A stretch of 64,000 bases of DNA from Anaerolineae bacterium (GTDB lineage: Bacteria; Chloroflexota; Anaerolineae; Anaerolineales; Anaerolineaceae): NCBI GenBank assembly GCA_013178095.1, contig JABLXK010000012.1:39692-103691 (forward strand), read 5' to 3'. The first letter of the stretch is position 1. Each line of letters starts with the position of its first letter. The position numbers and the translations under genes are program-made. The notes under the pieces are model-generated. The model did no database searches. It was not told where the DNA came from and was given only the letters and a program-made list of their open reading frames with translations. This document shows positions 10,557 through 19,838 of this stretch, in pieces.

Positions 10557-10643
10557 TTTCTTGATTTTGTTACTGATCGGTCAGATGTGACCTTTATTAT
10601 TGGCGGTTGGGGTGATTAATAACTTAAATAGCGAAAAAGCCTA

Positions 10644-10652
10644 TGCTATAAT
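10644..10652 (+). promoter_or_regulatory. Extended -10 promoter of the amino acid ABC operon
   Basis: TGC-TATAAT is a perfect extended -10, about 78 nt before the binding-protein ATG. A weak TTAAAT lies 17 nt further upstream as -35. The leader then contains an RBS, GGAGG, just before the ATG at 10730. Confidence 0.6.
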
Positions 10653-10729
10653 TTCATCGCTGTGTGTACAAGTGCATGCAGAACTACACCCAATATTCAC
10701 TTCGTTTTCATTTATTCAATGGAGGAGAA

Positions 10730-11485
10730 ATGAAAAAAACCTTAGTAGTTGTGTGTTCAGTCTTGATTCTCGCCGCGGTCGTTTTGAGCGCCTGCGGAGC
10801 GAAGACTGAAAAAGTCACTGTGGCGACCGACGCCACTTTCCCGCCCTTCGAAACCGTCGATGAGGCGACCAAAGAACTGACCGGTTTTGACGTTGAACTG
10901 ATGAACGCCATCGCCGAAAAAGCCGGTATGGAAATTGAATGGGTCAACACCCCCTTCGATTCCGTGGTTGCTGGTGTTTCCGAGTGCCAGTATGACATGG
11001 CCATCGCCGCCATCACCATCACCGAGGAACGCCAGGCTACAATGCTGTTCTCCGATCCCTACGTGGACGCCGGACAGATCGTTGTGGTGCGTATCGACGA
11101 AACCGCCATTGCCGGCAAGGATGACCTTTCCGGCAAGGTTGTGGCTGCCCAGCTCGGCACCACCGGCGAGATCGAGGCCCAGGCTATCGAAGGTGTTGAA
11201 TATAAACCCTACGATACCTACGATCTGGCCATGCTCGACCTGATTAATGGTCAGGTGGATGCGGTTATTGCCGACAAGCCTACTGCCGATGCATTCGTCG
11301 GCCAGTATGCCGACAAGTTGATGACCGTTGGTGATCCTTTCACCGAGGAAAAATACGGTATTGCCTTCTGCAAGGACAAAGCTGACTTGCAGGCCAAGGT
11401 CAATGAAGCCTTGGGCACTCTGGTTGCGGATGGCACGGTTGGCGGCTTGATCACCAAGTGGCTGGCGCCCGTTGTCGCCGAGTAA
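10730..11485 (+). CDS. Polar/basic amino acid ABC transporter substrate-binding lipoprotein
   Basis: 251 residues from the ATG behind GGAGG (an upstream in-frame ATG has no RBS and would disrupt the signal peptide). The signal ends LSAC with Cys22 as lipid anchor. The mature part is a type-2 periplasmic binding protein of the small SBP_bac_3 family: VATDATFPPFE, GFDVELMNAIAEKAG, ITEERQATMLFSDPY, VVAAQLGTTGE and DLINGQVDAVIADKP. It should capture a polar or basic amino acid outside the membrane for the permease and ATPase encoded next. The exact ligand is not decided. Confidence 0.92.
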   Translation: MKKTLVVVCSVLILAAVVLSACGAKTEKVTVATDATFPPFETVDEATKELTGFDVELMNAIAEKAGMEIEWVNTPFDSVVAGVSECQYDMAIAAITITEERQATMLFSDPYVDAGQIVVVRIDETAIAGKDDLSGKVVAAQLGTTGEIEAQAIEGVEYKPYDTYDLAMLDLINGQVDAVIADKPTADAFVGQYADKLMTVGDPFTEEKYGIAFCKDKADLQAKVNEALGTLVADGTVGGLITKWLAPVVAE

Positions 11486-11500
11486 AGCAAGGTAAAATTA

Positions 11501-11536
11501 GCCTGCGGTATGCGAAATGCCGCAGGCATTTTTTTT
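11501..11536 (+). terminator. Intra-operon terminator / attenuator
   Basis: GCCTGCGG / CCGCAGGC stem followed by an eight-T run. It lies 15 nt after the binding-protein stop and just before the permease gene. It probably lowers permease and ATPase expression relative to the binding protein, the usual stoichiometric need in such importers. Confidence 0.9.
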
Positions 11537-11551
11537 AACTGGAAAAGCACC

Positions 11552-12361
11552 ATGCAGAAAACTGAGAAAGACAACCCGAATTACGGCTTTCACGAGCGCA
11601 TCAAACAAACCGACCAATGGTGGCTGTTGGTGGCGATCGTGGTTTTGCTGGTTATTTTACTAACCACATTTAAACCCGATCCGTATCAACGCATTCTCAA
11701 TTTCGTTATGGATGGCATCTGGGTCACCCTCTATACCACAGTGATCTCATTTACGCTGGTCTTGATCCTGGGGCTGTTCGGTGGGTTGGGGCGCACTTCG
11801 CGCAATCCCATCCTGCATGGCATCGCCAGCGTGTATGTGGAAGTGATTCGTGGCATTCCTTTATTGGTGCAATTGATTATCTGGTACTTTGCTTTTCCAG
11901 CGATGGTTAAGGATCTCGGTAATGCCTGGAATATGGAGTCATTGTCCAATTACAAAGCCAACCCTATCGTTATGGCTATCCTGGGCATGACCATTTGCTA
12001 CGCGGCTTACATGAGCGAAGTTTATCGCGCCGGCATCGAAAGCATACCCAAAGGCCAAATGGAAGCCGCTCGCAGCCTGGGTATGAATTATTTTCAGGCT
12101 ATGTGGTATGTGATCCTCCCGCAAGCGATACGAGTGATCCTGCCGCCCATTGGTAATGAATTTGTGACCTTGTTGAAAGATTCCTCCCTGGTCAGCGTGG
12201 TGGCTGTGGCGGATCTCACGCGCCGCGGGCGTGAGTTCATGGCTGCCAATTTCATCCCCATCCAAACCTGGTTGATGGTTGCGCTGCTTTATCTGGTCAT
12301 GACCCTCATAGCTGCGCGCGCGGTCACCTGGCTGGAGAAGCACAGCCGCTATGAGAGGTAG
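11552..12361 (+). CDS. Amino acid ABC transporter permease (HisM/GlnP type)
   Basis: 269 residues from the ATG at 11552. The alternative ATG at 11510 falls inside the terminator hairpin and is unlikely to be used. Five to six membrane segments are visible, with the family opening [20 protein letters not shown]. The EAA loop that contacts the ATPase is present as [22 protein letters not shown]. It forms the membrane channel for the importer encoded by the flanking genes. The ATPase gene starts 2 nt after its stop. Confidence 0.92.
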   Translation: MQKTEKDNPNYGFHERIKQTDQWWLLVAIVVLLVILLTTFKPDPYQRILNFVMDGIWVTLYTTVISFTLVLILGLFGGLGRTSRNPILHGIASVYVEVIRGIPLLVQLIIWYFAFPAMVKDLGNAWNMESLSNYKANPIVMAILGMTICYAAYMSEVYRAGIESIPKGQMEAARSLGMNYFQAMWYVILPQAIRVILPPIGNEFVTLLKDSSLVSVVAVADLTRRGREFMAANFIPIQTWLMVALLYLVMTLIAARAVTWLEKHSRYER

Positions 12362-12363
12362 CC

Positions 12364-13101
12364 ATGGAATCTGAAGCCATCATCCAAATCAAGAACATTC
12401 ACAAACACTTCGGCAAGGTGCACGCTTTACGTGGCATCGATCTGAATGTCAGCCGTGGCGAAGTGGTGTTGATCATCGGCCCTTCCGGTTCGGGCAAATC
12501 CACCCTGCTGCGCTGTATTAACCGTCTGGAAGAATTCGACCAGGGCAGCATCGTGGTCGACGGCATTCCCCTGGATAGCGCCGAGAATATCAACGCTGTG
12601 CGCACCGAGGTGGGCATGGTTTTCCAGCAGTTCAACCTTTTTCCGCATCTTACTGTGTTGAATAACCTCACCCTGGCGCAGCGCATCATTCGGAAACGCG
12701 AAAAAGCCGAAGCTGAACAGATTGGCATGGAGTTGCTGCGCAAGGTCGGAATTCCTGAGAAAGCCGATTGCTACCCCTTGCAGCTTTCCGGCGGCCAGCA
12801 GCAGCGCGTAGCCATAGCGCGCGCGCTCGCCATGAATCCCAAGATCATGCTCTTTGATGAACCCACCAGCGCCCTTGACCCTGAAATGATCCAGGAAGTG
12901 CTGGACGTGATGCTGGCATTAGCCAAAGAGGGCATGACCATGGTGGTGGTCTCGCACGAAATGGGCTTCGCGCGCGCCGCTGCCGATCGCGCCATCCTGA
13001 TGGACGGCGGCCAGATCATCGAGCAAGCCCCGCCTAATATCTTATTTACCAATCCCAAACACGAGCGCACCAAAGCGTTCCTCAGCAAGGTGCTTTCCTG
13101 A
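12364..13101 (+). CDS. Amino acid ABC transporter ATP-binding protein (GlnQ-like)
   Basis: 245 residues with a complete nucleotide-binding domain: Walker [11 protein letters not shown]-loop in [11 protein letters not shown], signature LSGGQQQR, Walker [13 protein letters not shown] and switch His in VVSHEMGF. These are the phrases of the polar amino acid transport ATPases. It energises the permease encoded immediately upstream. Co-transcription is certain from the 2-nt spacing. Confidence 0.94.
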   Translation: MESEAIIQIKNIHKHFGKVHALRGIDLNVSRGEVVLIIGPSGSGKSTLLRCINRLEEFDQGSIVVDGIPLDSAENINAVRTEVGMVFQQFNLFPHLTVLNNLTLAQRIIRKREKAEAEQIGMELLRKVGIPEKADCYPLQLSGGQQQRVAIARALAMNPKIMLFDEPTSALDPEMIQEVLDVMLALAKEGMTMVVVSHEMGFARAAADRAILMDGGQIIEQAPPNILFTNPKHERTKAFLSKVLS

Positions 13102-13156
13102 AGAAATAATATTTTTATTCTAATGGAATAGTAAAAGTGGTTTTCAGCGCTGGGTG

Positions 13157-14143
13157 CTATCTTGGTGAGCCCCATTTGGTATAGCAGTCAGGCGCTACAC
13201 CTGGTCCTTGCCATAGGCGGTTCAATTTATCCATATACTCTTCGGTCAGATTTATATCAATGGATTGAAGATTTTCCTGAAGTTGTTCTGTGTTCCTTGC
13301 GCCAATTACAGGCGCAGTAACGCAATCATGGTGCATAAGCCATGCTAATGCGACGAGCGATGGCCTTAGATTCAGTTCAGTGCAAATATTCTCATATTCC
13401 ATTAAAGCAGCAGAATTTTGCTGAAACTCCTGCTGTTTGTGAGGCAGAGACCGTCGGCCTGCATCTCCTTCTTTTTTGGCGCCGGCTAATAATCCTCCCG
13501 CCAGCGGGCTCCAGGGCATGAATCCCATGCCGATATCTTTGATAGCAGAAAGGACTTCAAATTCGACGCTTCGTTCGATCAGATTATAAATACTCTGTTC
13601 TGATACCAGACCAAATAAGCCTTTCCTCTCTGCTGCAGATTGGGTTTTATAAATTTGCCCCGCTGAAAAATTACTGCTGCCAATATATAAAACTTTTCCC
13701 TGCGCGATCAGAATTTCAAAAGCCTGCCAAATTTCCTCAAGAGGCGTCGTATGGTCAAAGTGATGCATCTGGTAAATATCTATATGATCGGTTTTCAATC
13801 TGCGTAAACTTTCATCACACGCTTGTCGGATATGGTATGCTGATAGGCCGCCATGATTGATTTCATCACTCATCGGCCCGTAGACTTTGGTGCAAAGTAC
13901 TATATGATTCCGTCTTCCTTTTTTCTTTTGAATCCAATCGCCAATTAAAGACTCTGCTGCTCCTCGGCAGGATTTCTCCTTGCCGTAGATATTGGCAGTA
14001 TCAAAAAAGTTGATTCCGGAAGATTCCGCAAGATCCAGGATGGAAAGCGCCTCATTCTCCGGAGTGACATGATAGAAATTAAAAGTACCCAAACAAAGCC
14101 GGCTTACTTTTAGCCCTGTTCTGCCAAGATTGATGTATTTCAT
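13157..14143 (-). CDS. Aldo/keto reductase
   Basis: 328 residues of the AKR superfamily, closest in look to the voltage-gated K+ channel beta / YajO-like group. The catalytic tetrad can be placed: Asp and Tyr in FFDTANIYG, Lys in VLCTKVYG and His in YQMHHFDH. It should reduce an aldehyde or ketone with NADPH in the cytoplasm. It sits beside the GntR gene and points away from the large catabolic operon, so it may act on the same substrate. It is distinctly more AT-rich than genes to the left. No RBS-based doubt about the start: the protein opens MKYINLGRTGLKVS, the canonical AKR N-terminus. Confidence 0.9.
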   Translation of the reverse strand: MKYINLGRTGLKVSRLCLGTFNFYHVTPENEALSILDLAESSGINFFDTANIYGKEKSCRGAAESLIGDWIQKKKGRRNHIVLCTKVYGPMSDEINHGGLSAYHIRQACDESLRRLKTDHIDIYQMHHFDHTTPLEEIWQAFEILIAQGKVLYIGSSNFSAGQIYKTQSAAERKGLFGLVSEQSIYNLIERSVEFEVLSAIKDIGMGFMPWSPLAGGLLAGAKKEGDAGRRSLPHKQQEFQQNSAALMEYENICTELNLRPSLVALAWLMHHDCVTAPVIGARNTEQLQENLQSIDINLTEEYMDKLNRLWQGPGVAPDCYTKWGSPR

Positions 14144-14184
14144 AGGGATAGCCTGGATTAAATCATAGAATATTATGGGTAATC

Positions 14185-14859
14185 CTAAACACCGTCTTTT
14201 GCGTAGGGCAGCACCATGTTAATTAATAACGATGTTAGTTCATCGCGTACTAAAACCAAATGATCCTTTGTCTCTTTTTCAGCTTCATCCGCGTCGCCTG
14301 CCAGGATCGCATTGACGATTTTTTCATGTTCAATGATGGAGCGGGTAATCCGGCCTGTTCTGGCGGAGAAACCTACCCGAAGACGATTCCATTGATCATT
14401 TAAATTTTCGATGTAATTTAGTGCGCGCTGATTATCTGCCATTATGAAGATCAATTTATGTAAATCCTGATCCAGAACGACCCATGCATCCACATCTTCT
14501 GCATCTGCGGCTTTTCTCATTTCATTAAGGGTATGCTCCAGCTTTTTACGGAGGATATCGTCTGTGCATTTGGCCGCTTTTCTTGCTAAGAACGCTTCCA
14601 GATTGATTTTGATCTCGAATATTTCATGAATATCCTTCAGGGTTAACGAGTACACCTTCCACCCATGTTTTGGTTCGTAAACCAGCAACCCCTCGCGCTC
14701 TAACATCCGAAATGCTTCTCTCACCGGTGTCCGGCTGATATCAAGGCTTTCGGCGATTTGTATATCGATGATAAATTCACCCGGTTTGAAGCCAAGGTTG
14801 ACGATTTTTGTTTTAATGAATTGATACGCTTGTTCTTGTAGGGTATTTTTACTTTCCAT
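14185..14859 (-). CDS. GntR-family (FadR/FCD subgroup) transcriptional regulator
   Basis: 224 residues. The N-terminal winged helix has the GntR phrases QIAESLDISRTPVREAFRMLEREGLL (residues about 32-57). An all-helical FCD effector domain follows, with likely metal/ligand residues in the DLHKLIF helix and the EHEKIVNAI helix. FCD regulators respond to small carboxylates or sugar acids and usually repress nearby catabolic genes. It is divergent from the 15-kb operon, separated by a 141-nt gap with a TGTATACA palindrome. The ATG has no clear RBS. TATAAT lies 6 nt upstream on the minus strand, so the mRNA may be leaderless. Confidence 0.9.
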   Translation of the reverse strand: MESKNTLQEQAYQFIKTKIVNLGFKPGEFIIDIQIAESLDISRTPVREAFRMLEREGLLVYEPKHGWKVYSLTLKDIHEIFEIKINLEAFLARKAAKCTDDILRKKLEHTLNEMRKAADAEDVDAWVVLDQDLHKLIFIMADNQRALNYIENLNDQWNRLRVGFSARTGRITRSIIEHEKIVNAILAGDADEAEKETKDHLVLVRDELTSLLINMVLPYAKDGV

Positions 14860-14865
14860 ATTCTA

Positions 14866-14944
14866 ATTATATAATATAAAAATTGCTTTTCGGGTATTAA
14901 AAACATTAAAAAAATGTATACAAAAAAAGAAAAAATAGTATAAT
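14866..14944. promoter_or_regulatory. Divergent promoter/operator region of the GntR-controlled island
   Basis: Contains TATAAT on the minus strand (14866-14871) just before the gntR ATG, TATAAT on the plus strand (14939-14944) for the operon, and the palindrome TGTATACA (14915-14922) flanked by A/T runs. The palindrome is the right size and shape for a GntR/FadR-type half-site pair and would overlap the plus-strand -35 region, consistent with repression. Binding is inferred, not shown. Confidence 0.5.
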
Positions 14945-15000
14945 ATTATTTATAAAATGAAACACAAAATGCGGCTGATTAGTTTCGCGGAGGCTTTTGG

Positions 15001-15876
15001 ATGAATGTACCGAACGAGAAGATAGCTCAACTTGAAGATTTTGCTTATCAAATCAGGCGGCTGAGTTTGGAAATGATTACATGCGGCCATTGGGGCCATC
15101 CCGGGGGTTCGCTTTCTTTGGCTGAAATACTGGCGGTGCTTTACTTTCATGTTCTAAGAGTGGACCCGCAAAATCCGGCCTGGGAAGAACGAGATCGTTT
15201 GATCTTGTCAAAGGCCCATTCTTCTCCGGCTTTATATGCTTCTCTCGCACTTAAAGGTTTTTTTCCGATTGAGGATTTATATCGTTATTGCCAGATTGGC
15301 GGAATTGAAGGGCACACAGACATGCGCCGAACCAGGGGTATTGAAAGTTCGGGCGGTTCCCTGGGTATGGGCTTGTCAATTGCGGTAGGGTTGGCGTGGG
15401 GATTGCGAAAGAAAGAATACACAAAAACCAGGGTGTATTGCATCGTGGGAGATGGAGAATCTACCTCAGGCAATATCTGGGAAGCTGCCATGTCCGCCAG
15501 CCACTATCATCTGGATAACCTGATCACAATCATGGATTACAACAAGGTAATGGCAAAGGGTTTCGTTTGGGATGAGATGGCCATCGAACCCGTGCGTCTA
15601 AAATGGGAAGCTTTTGGCTGGGATGTGATTGAAATTGATGGCCATGATATTCAGGAGATTAATGCTGCCTTTTATAAAGCCCGCTGGGTGATGCCGCGTG
15701 GTAAACCGATCTTGATCATTGCGCATACTGTCAAAGGACGCGGTATCGAGGAGACTGAATTTAATTACAAATGGCACACCCAGCATCCCACGCCTGAGGA
15801 AGCTGATCAAATGCTTCGGGAACTATCTGCTCGTTACGGTAAACCAATTGAAGGCTACAGCCGGTTGCATAAATAG
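15001..15876 (+). CDS. Transketolase, N-terminal (TPP-binding) subunit
   Basis: 291 residues equal to the first third to half of a standard transketolase. The thiamine diphosphate motif is readable as GDGESTSGN...MDYN, preceded by SKAHSSPALYA and SSGGSLGMGLS. With the next gene it makes a two-chain transketolase, as in archaea and many anaerobes. It transfers two-carbon ketol units between sugar phosphates. Placement at the head of a catabolic operon with its own importer suggests a specialised substrate rather than, or besides, the pentose phosphate pathway. Start: ATG 15001 behind GCGGAGGC. Confidence 0.9.
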   Translation: MNVPNEKIAQLEDFAYQIRRLSLEMITCGHWGHPGGSLSLAEILAVLYFHVLRVDPQNPAWEERDRLILSKAHSSPALYASLALKGFFPIEDLYRYCQIGGIEGHTDMRRTRGIESSGGSLGMGLSIAVGLAWGLRKKEYTKTRVYCIVGDGESTSGNIWEAAMSASHYHLDNLITIMDYNKVMAKGFVWDEMAIEPVRLKWEAFGWDVIEIDGHDIQEINAAFYKARWVMPRGKPILIIAHTVKGRGIEETEFNYKWHTQHPTPEEADQMLRELSARYGKPIEGYSRLHK

Positions 15877-15885
15877 GAAATAAAA

Positions 15886-16857
15886 ATGACATCAGTAAAC
15901 GAAACCAATGCAAATCTTCAAATGCGTGAAATTTTCGGCTTGACTCTGGCAGAGCTTGGGGCTGCTCATGAGGATATCCTGGTTTTGGATGCCGATTTGC
16001 ATACCTCCACCCGCATTACTTATTTCAAAGATCGTTTTCCGAATCGTTTCATTCAAGCCGGTATAGCGGAACAAAATCTGTTCGGGCTGGCAGCCGGAAT
16101 GGCCTTGGCGGGCTTCACACCTTTTCCATGCACGTTTGCCTCCTTCGTGGCGCGAAAATCGATTGATCAGTTCGCGCTCTCGATCTGTTTCCCGGCGCTG
16201 AATGTAAAGGTCCCTGGTTCTTATGTGGGTGTCCCTACCAGCAAAGCCGGCGCTTCCCATAATTCTTTTGAAGATATCGCTTTCATGCGCACTATCCCCA
16301 ACTTGAAAGTTGCTGATCCTGGTGACGCGGCCGATATGCGTGCGGTGATGAAAACAGCTTACGAAACACCAGGGCCGGTTTATTTCAGGGTGGTGCGGTA
16401 TGCTCTTCCGGATATGTTCGGCGATGACCATACCTTTGAATGGGGAAAAGGACGGTTGATCAGGAAAGGAACAGATGTGACTCTATTCGGAACCGGCATG
16501 ATGACGGATCGTTGCATAAAAGCAGCCGTTTTATTGGAGAAAGAAGGGATCAGCGCTGAAGTGATTCACCTGGCGTCTATTAAACCGATCGATTCTGAGA
16601 TGATCGTTGAATCGGTTTCAAAAACCGGATGCGCCGTCACAGCGGAAAATGCGTCCATCATCGCTGGCTTTGGCGCTGCGGTTGCCGAAGTGCTGGTGGA
16701 AAATTTTCCGGTGCCGCTAAAACGCATTGGCGTTCGGGATCAATGGATCGATAGTGGCGAGATTGAGGAATTATTTGCATTCTACAAAATGCAACCGGAG
16801 GATATCGCTGCAGCGGCGGTTCAATCTATCAGAATGAAAGAAGGCAGGTCAAAATGA
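15886..16857 (+). CDS. Transketolase, C-terminal subunit
   Basis: 323 residues comprising the pyrimidine-binding and C-terminal transketolase domains: RFIQAGIAEQNLFGLAAGMA with the conserved Glu, then GSYVGVPTSKAGASHNSFEDIAFMR, and a C-terminal VHLASIKPIDSEMI-like sheet. It pairs with the upstream N-terminal subunit (9-nt gap, RBS AGGAAA). The next gene overlaps its stop by 4 nt (ATGA). A 1-deoxyxylulose-5-phosphate synthase-like or acetoin-type role is less likely because both halves have the split-transketolase layout. Confidence 0.9.
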   Translation: MTSVNETNANLQMREIFGLTLAELGAAHEDILVLDADLHTSTRITYFKDRFPNRFIQAGIAEQNLFGLAAGMALAGFTPFPCTFASFVARKSIDQFALSICFPALNVKVPGSYVGVPTSKAGASHNSFEDIAFMRTIPNLKVADPGDAADMRAVMKTAYETPGPVYFRVVRYALPDMFGDDHTFEWGKGRLIRKGTDVTLFGTGMMTDRCIKAAVLLEKEGISAEVIHLASIKPIDSEMIVESVSKTGCAVTAENASIIAGFGAAVAEVLVENFPVPLKRIGVRDQWIDSGEIEELFAFYKMQPEDIAAAAVQSIRMKEGRSK

Positions 16858-17669
16858 GTTTATATCCTTGGGATGAAGTTGATGGACTGCGGCTATTCAC
16901 GGATTACCTGAAAGTTCTGGGAATTGCCCATCTGGATCCGGAAAAGTATGGTGAGGAGGGTTTGAAAGGAAAAAGGTTGGGCGTTCTGAATGGCAGTTCA
17001 TGGATCATGCTTTGGGCGACATATTTTGGCAGAAAATATCTACCCGGCGTTCATTTGGTCAATGCCGGAACGGAAGCCATGCAGCTCAATTTCATGGAGG
17101 CCTATCAGAACGGAAAACCCACTCCGCCTCAATCCAACATTGACGCAATGGCGAGATACGCGATTGATCTCGTGGAACTAGCCAATGTGGACGCAGTGCT
17201 CATTACCTGTTCCACTATGAACCGTTCATACCCTTTTGTAAGCAAGGCATTGGAACCGTACGGCGTGCCGGTTATGCCAATTGACCTCCCAATGATGCAG
17301 AAAGCGGTTGAGCATGGCGGGCGGGTGCTGGTTGTTGCCACCCACGGACCTACGGTAAACAGCACCCAATTGTTATTGCAGGAAACCGCCGAGAAGATGG
17401 GTAAAAAGATTGAATACAGCGGGTTGCATATCGAAACCCCCTGGCATAGGCTGGCTGAATTTGATATTGAAGGGCACAACCAGGCTCTTGCGCAGGCGGT
17501 CAGACAAAAAATACAGGAAGAGAAGATCGATTGCGTCGTCTTCGCCCAGCTTTCCATGACAGTATTTTTGCTCTCTTACCCCGATCCGGAAAAGGAGTTC
17601 GGTGTTCCGATTTATACCAGCGGCAAGTGCGGATTTGAGGCCATGCGGGAAATTCTATTGAGAAAGTAA
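16854..17669 (+). CDS. Asp/Glu/hydantoin racemase-fold protein
   Basis: 271 residues with the two-domain racemase fold. The first catalytic motif is present (Cys119 in ITCSTMN). The second motif lies in FAQLSM (about 230-235) and has no Cys. This one-Cys pattern departs from two-Cys racemases and from arylmalonate decarboxylase, which keeps the other Cys. The reaction could be an isomerisation, a lyase step or something new. Its ATG overlaps the stop of the transketolase C-subunit gene, so it is translationally coupled and part of the pathway. Function is unassigned. Confidence 0.65.
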   Translation: MSLYPWDEVDGLRLFTDYLKVLGIAHLDPEKYGEEGLKGKRLGVLNGSSWIMLWATYFGRKYLPGVHLVNAGTEAMQLNFMEAYQNGKPTPPQSNIDAMARYAIDLVELANVDAVLITCSTMNRSYPFVSKALEPYGVPVMPIDLPMMQKAVEHGGRVLVVATHGPTVNSTQLLLQETAEKMGKKIEYSGLHIETPWHRLAEFDIEGHNQALAQAVRQKIQEEKIDCVVFAQLSMTVFLLSYPDPEKEFGVPIYTSGKCGFEAMREILLRK

Positions 17670-17687
17670 TTCAGAGGAGATTGCATA

Positions 17688-18740
17688 ATGTCCAATAGCT
17701 ATTTTAAACGTGTTAAGCAATTAACTCCGACAAAATTCTGGATCAATAATCCGACTCGGGCTGAAGTTGAGTTGGCTTTGGCGGAAGGGGCGTTGGGATG
17801 TACCTGCAATCCCTCATATTGCGGGAAAATGCTTTTCGATCGGCCGGAGGAAAAGGAATATGTCAGCAAGCTGTTGGATGAAATCATTCCTGGGGTGGAC
17901 ACAGCCTCAAAAGCTGAGGAGGAGTTGCAGAGGAGGTTAATAAGTACCATTTCAGAAAAGTTTATGCCGCTTTTTATGCACGACCCGGGAATGAATGGGT
18001 TTGTCAGTATTCAAGGCGATCCAATCTACGAAGATGATCCAGCGGTTATTATCCAGGAAGCGCGGAAAAATCGGCAAATTGGTGAAAATATTTGTTGTAA
18101 GATCCCCACCACAAAGTCAGGTTTGATTGCCATGCAGACCCTGATTGCTGAGGATATCCCGATCAATGCAACCGAAGTATTTGCAATTCAACAAGCAATC
18201 GACCTTTGTGAGTTGTATCAAAAAGTAAGCCAATCCAGTGGGAAGCACCCTAAATTTTTTATCTCTCATATCACCGGAATATACGACGATTATCTATATG
18301 AGATTGTAAAAAGAGATGGCATTGATATTTCCCCCGATATTTTATGGCAAGCCGGGTTGTCAATAGCCAGGAAACTTTACAAAATATTTGTTGAGAGGGG
18401 TTATCCGGTTACTTTTGTCGGCGGGGGAGCGCGCGGTCTGCATCATTTCACCGAAATGGTGGGCGGTGATGTTTGCATAACCATCAATTGGAGAGGTACA
18501 GCAGATCATTTATTGGAAAGCGATATTCCGGTAGTGGAAAGGCTTTTTAATCCTGTACCGGATTATGTGATCGAGGAGTTGATGGAAAAAATCCCAGATT
18601 TTCGCCGTGGGTATGAAGAAGGCGCAATCAGTGTTGATGAATATGAGACATTTGGCCCTGTAATGAAATTTCGTAATAGTTTTATCAAGGACTGGAATAG
18701 AGTACTTGAAGAAGCTGCTGAAAGATTGGAAAGCAATTAA
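17688..18740 (+). CDS. Transaldolase-family protein
   Basis: 350 residues, longer than the ~215-residue MipB/TalC group and similar to class I bacterial transaldolases. The Schiff-base lysine is Lys138 in CCKIPTT, followed by GLIAMQTLIAEDIPINATEVFA, which parallels the family segment after the catalytic Lys. The N-terminal part, PTKFWINNPTRAEVELALAEGALGCTCNPS, matches the first strand-loop of the barrel. It would transfer a three-carbon dihydroxyacetone unit or perform an aldol cleavage. Three cysteines near the N-terminus (CTC, then YC) are unusual. With split transketolase it suggests carbon rearrangement of an imported sugar or sugar derivative. Confidence 0.8.
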   Translation: MSNSYFKRVKQLTPTKFWINNPTRAEVELALAEGALGCTCNPSYCGKMLFDRPEEKEYVSKLLDEIIPGVDTASKAEEELQRRLISTISEKFMPLFMHDPGMNGFVSIQGDPIYEDDPAVIIQEARKNRQIGENICCKIPTTKSGLIAMQTLIAEDIPINATEVFAIQQAIDLCELYQKVSQSSGKHPKFFISHITGIYDDYLYEIVKRDGIDISPDILWQAGLSIARKLYKIFVERGYPVTFVGGGARGLHHFTEMVGGDVCITINWRGTADHLLESDIPVVERLFNPVPDYVIEELMEKIPDFRRGYEEGAISVDEYETFGPVMKFRNSFIKDWNRVLEEAAERLESN

Positions 18741-18754
18741 TTACGGAGAATTCA

Positions 18755-19750
18755 ATGCAGAATCTGTTCAATAATAAAAAGAAAAAAATATCCACGGTTG
18801 AGGAGAAAGAAATACGCCGCAAATTGCACTTTGATGAAATCGGTGTTCTGGCGGCTGTCTTGGTGATGATCCTTCTGCTCAGCCTCGGCAGTCCTTATTT
18901 TCTTACCGCCAATAACTTGTTGAATGTTGGTCGTCAGGTTTCCTTTTATGGATTATTGGCAATCGGATTGTCCTTTGTGATTGGTTCCGGGCAGATTGAT
19001 ATTTCTGTCGGCCGGTTGATCACGTTAATCACGTTTGTAATGGCGTGGTTAATGAATAAGGGGATTAATCCCTGGCTGGCGTTTGGAATTGGAATTGGGT
19101 TGGGTGCGTTGTGCGGATTGTTAAATGGAGGTTTGAGCCTCTTCTTCAATGTCCATCCGATGATCATCACGCTTGGAACGCAGAACCTGTTCTGGGGATT
19201 GGCGGTTGGATTAAGCAACGCGAAGCCGATCGTGGTTTGGCAGAAATCTTCTTTCCTTGAACTTGGTCCCGGGAAAATTTTGGGCTTTCCAGTACCTTTT
19301 TTCATTTTTATTCTCATTGCTTTGCTAGGTCAAATCGTTCTGAAAAAGAGCGTTTTCGGAAGGCATGTGTTGGCGGTGGGCGCCAATAGACATGCTGCTA
19401 TTTACGCGGGTATTAATGAAAGAAAGGTCCGTTTAGCAACAATGGTGATGAGTGGTGTCGTGGCGGCTTTAGCGGCGGGTGTTATTCTCTCCTTTTTTCA
19501 GACTTTTGATCCAAACGTTGGTTCTGGAATGGAAATGGATGCGATCGGTGCGGCAGTTATTGGCGGTGCTGACCTGAATGGTGGGTACGCATCCGTCTTG
19601 GGGGCATTCTTGGGTGCATTCCTGATCGGTATTTTGCGTAATGGTTTGGTGTTGATGGGGGTAGGAGCTTATTGGAATAACTTTGTCACTGGTGCTGTAA
19701 TTCTGATCGCTGTGGCTGTTAGTACAGCGCTTAAATCACAGCGGAAGTAA
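18755..19750 (+). CDS. Sugar ABC transporter permease (RbsC type)
   Basis: 331 residues, about 9-10 membrane segments, BPD_transp_2 family. Family phrases are SFVIGSGQIDISVGRL near helix 3, LGAFLGAFLIGILRNGL near the C-terminus, and AVGANRHAAIYAGI in the EAA-like cytoplasmic loop. It forms the channel of a ribose/autoinducer-2-type importer together with the binding protein and ATPase encoded next. A CGGAG ribosome binding site precedes the ATG. Gene order permease-binding protein-ATPase is unusual compared with the common ATPase-permease-binding protein order. Confidence 0.92.
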   Translation: MQNLFNNKKKKISTVEEKEIRRKLHFDEIGVLAAVLVMILLLSLGSPYFLTANNLLNVGRQVSFYGLLAIGLSFVIGSGQIDISVGRLITLITFVMAWLMNKGINPWLAFGIGIGLGALCGLLNGGLSLFFNVHPMIITLGTQNLFWGLAVGLSNAKPIVVWQKSSFLELGPGKILGFPVPFFIFILIALLGQIVLKKSVFGRHVLAVGANRHAAIYAGINERKVRLATMVMSGVVAALAAGVILSFFQTFDPNVGSGMEMDAIGAAVIGGADLNGGYASVLGAFLGAFLIGILRNGLVLMGVGAYWNNFVTGAVILIAVAVSTALKSQRK

Positions 19751-19838
19751 CAGTGTTGAAAATATAAAAAATGGAGGTGTTTGGAAAGAGAATATTTATT
19801 TGACGTTTGATAAGCCGATAATGATAAAGGAGAATAAA

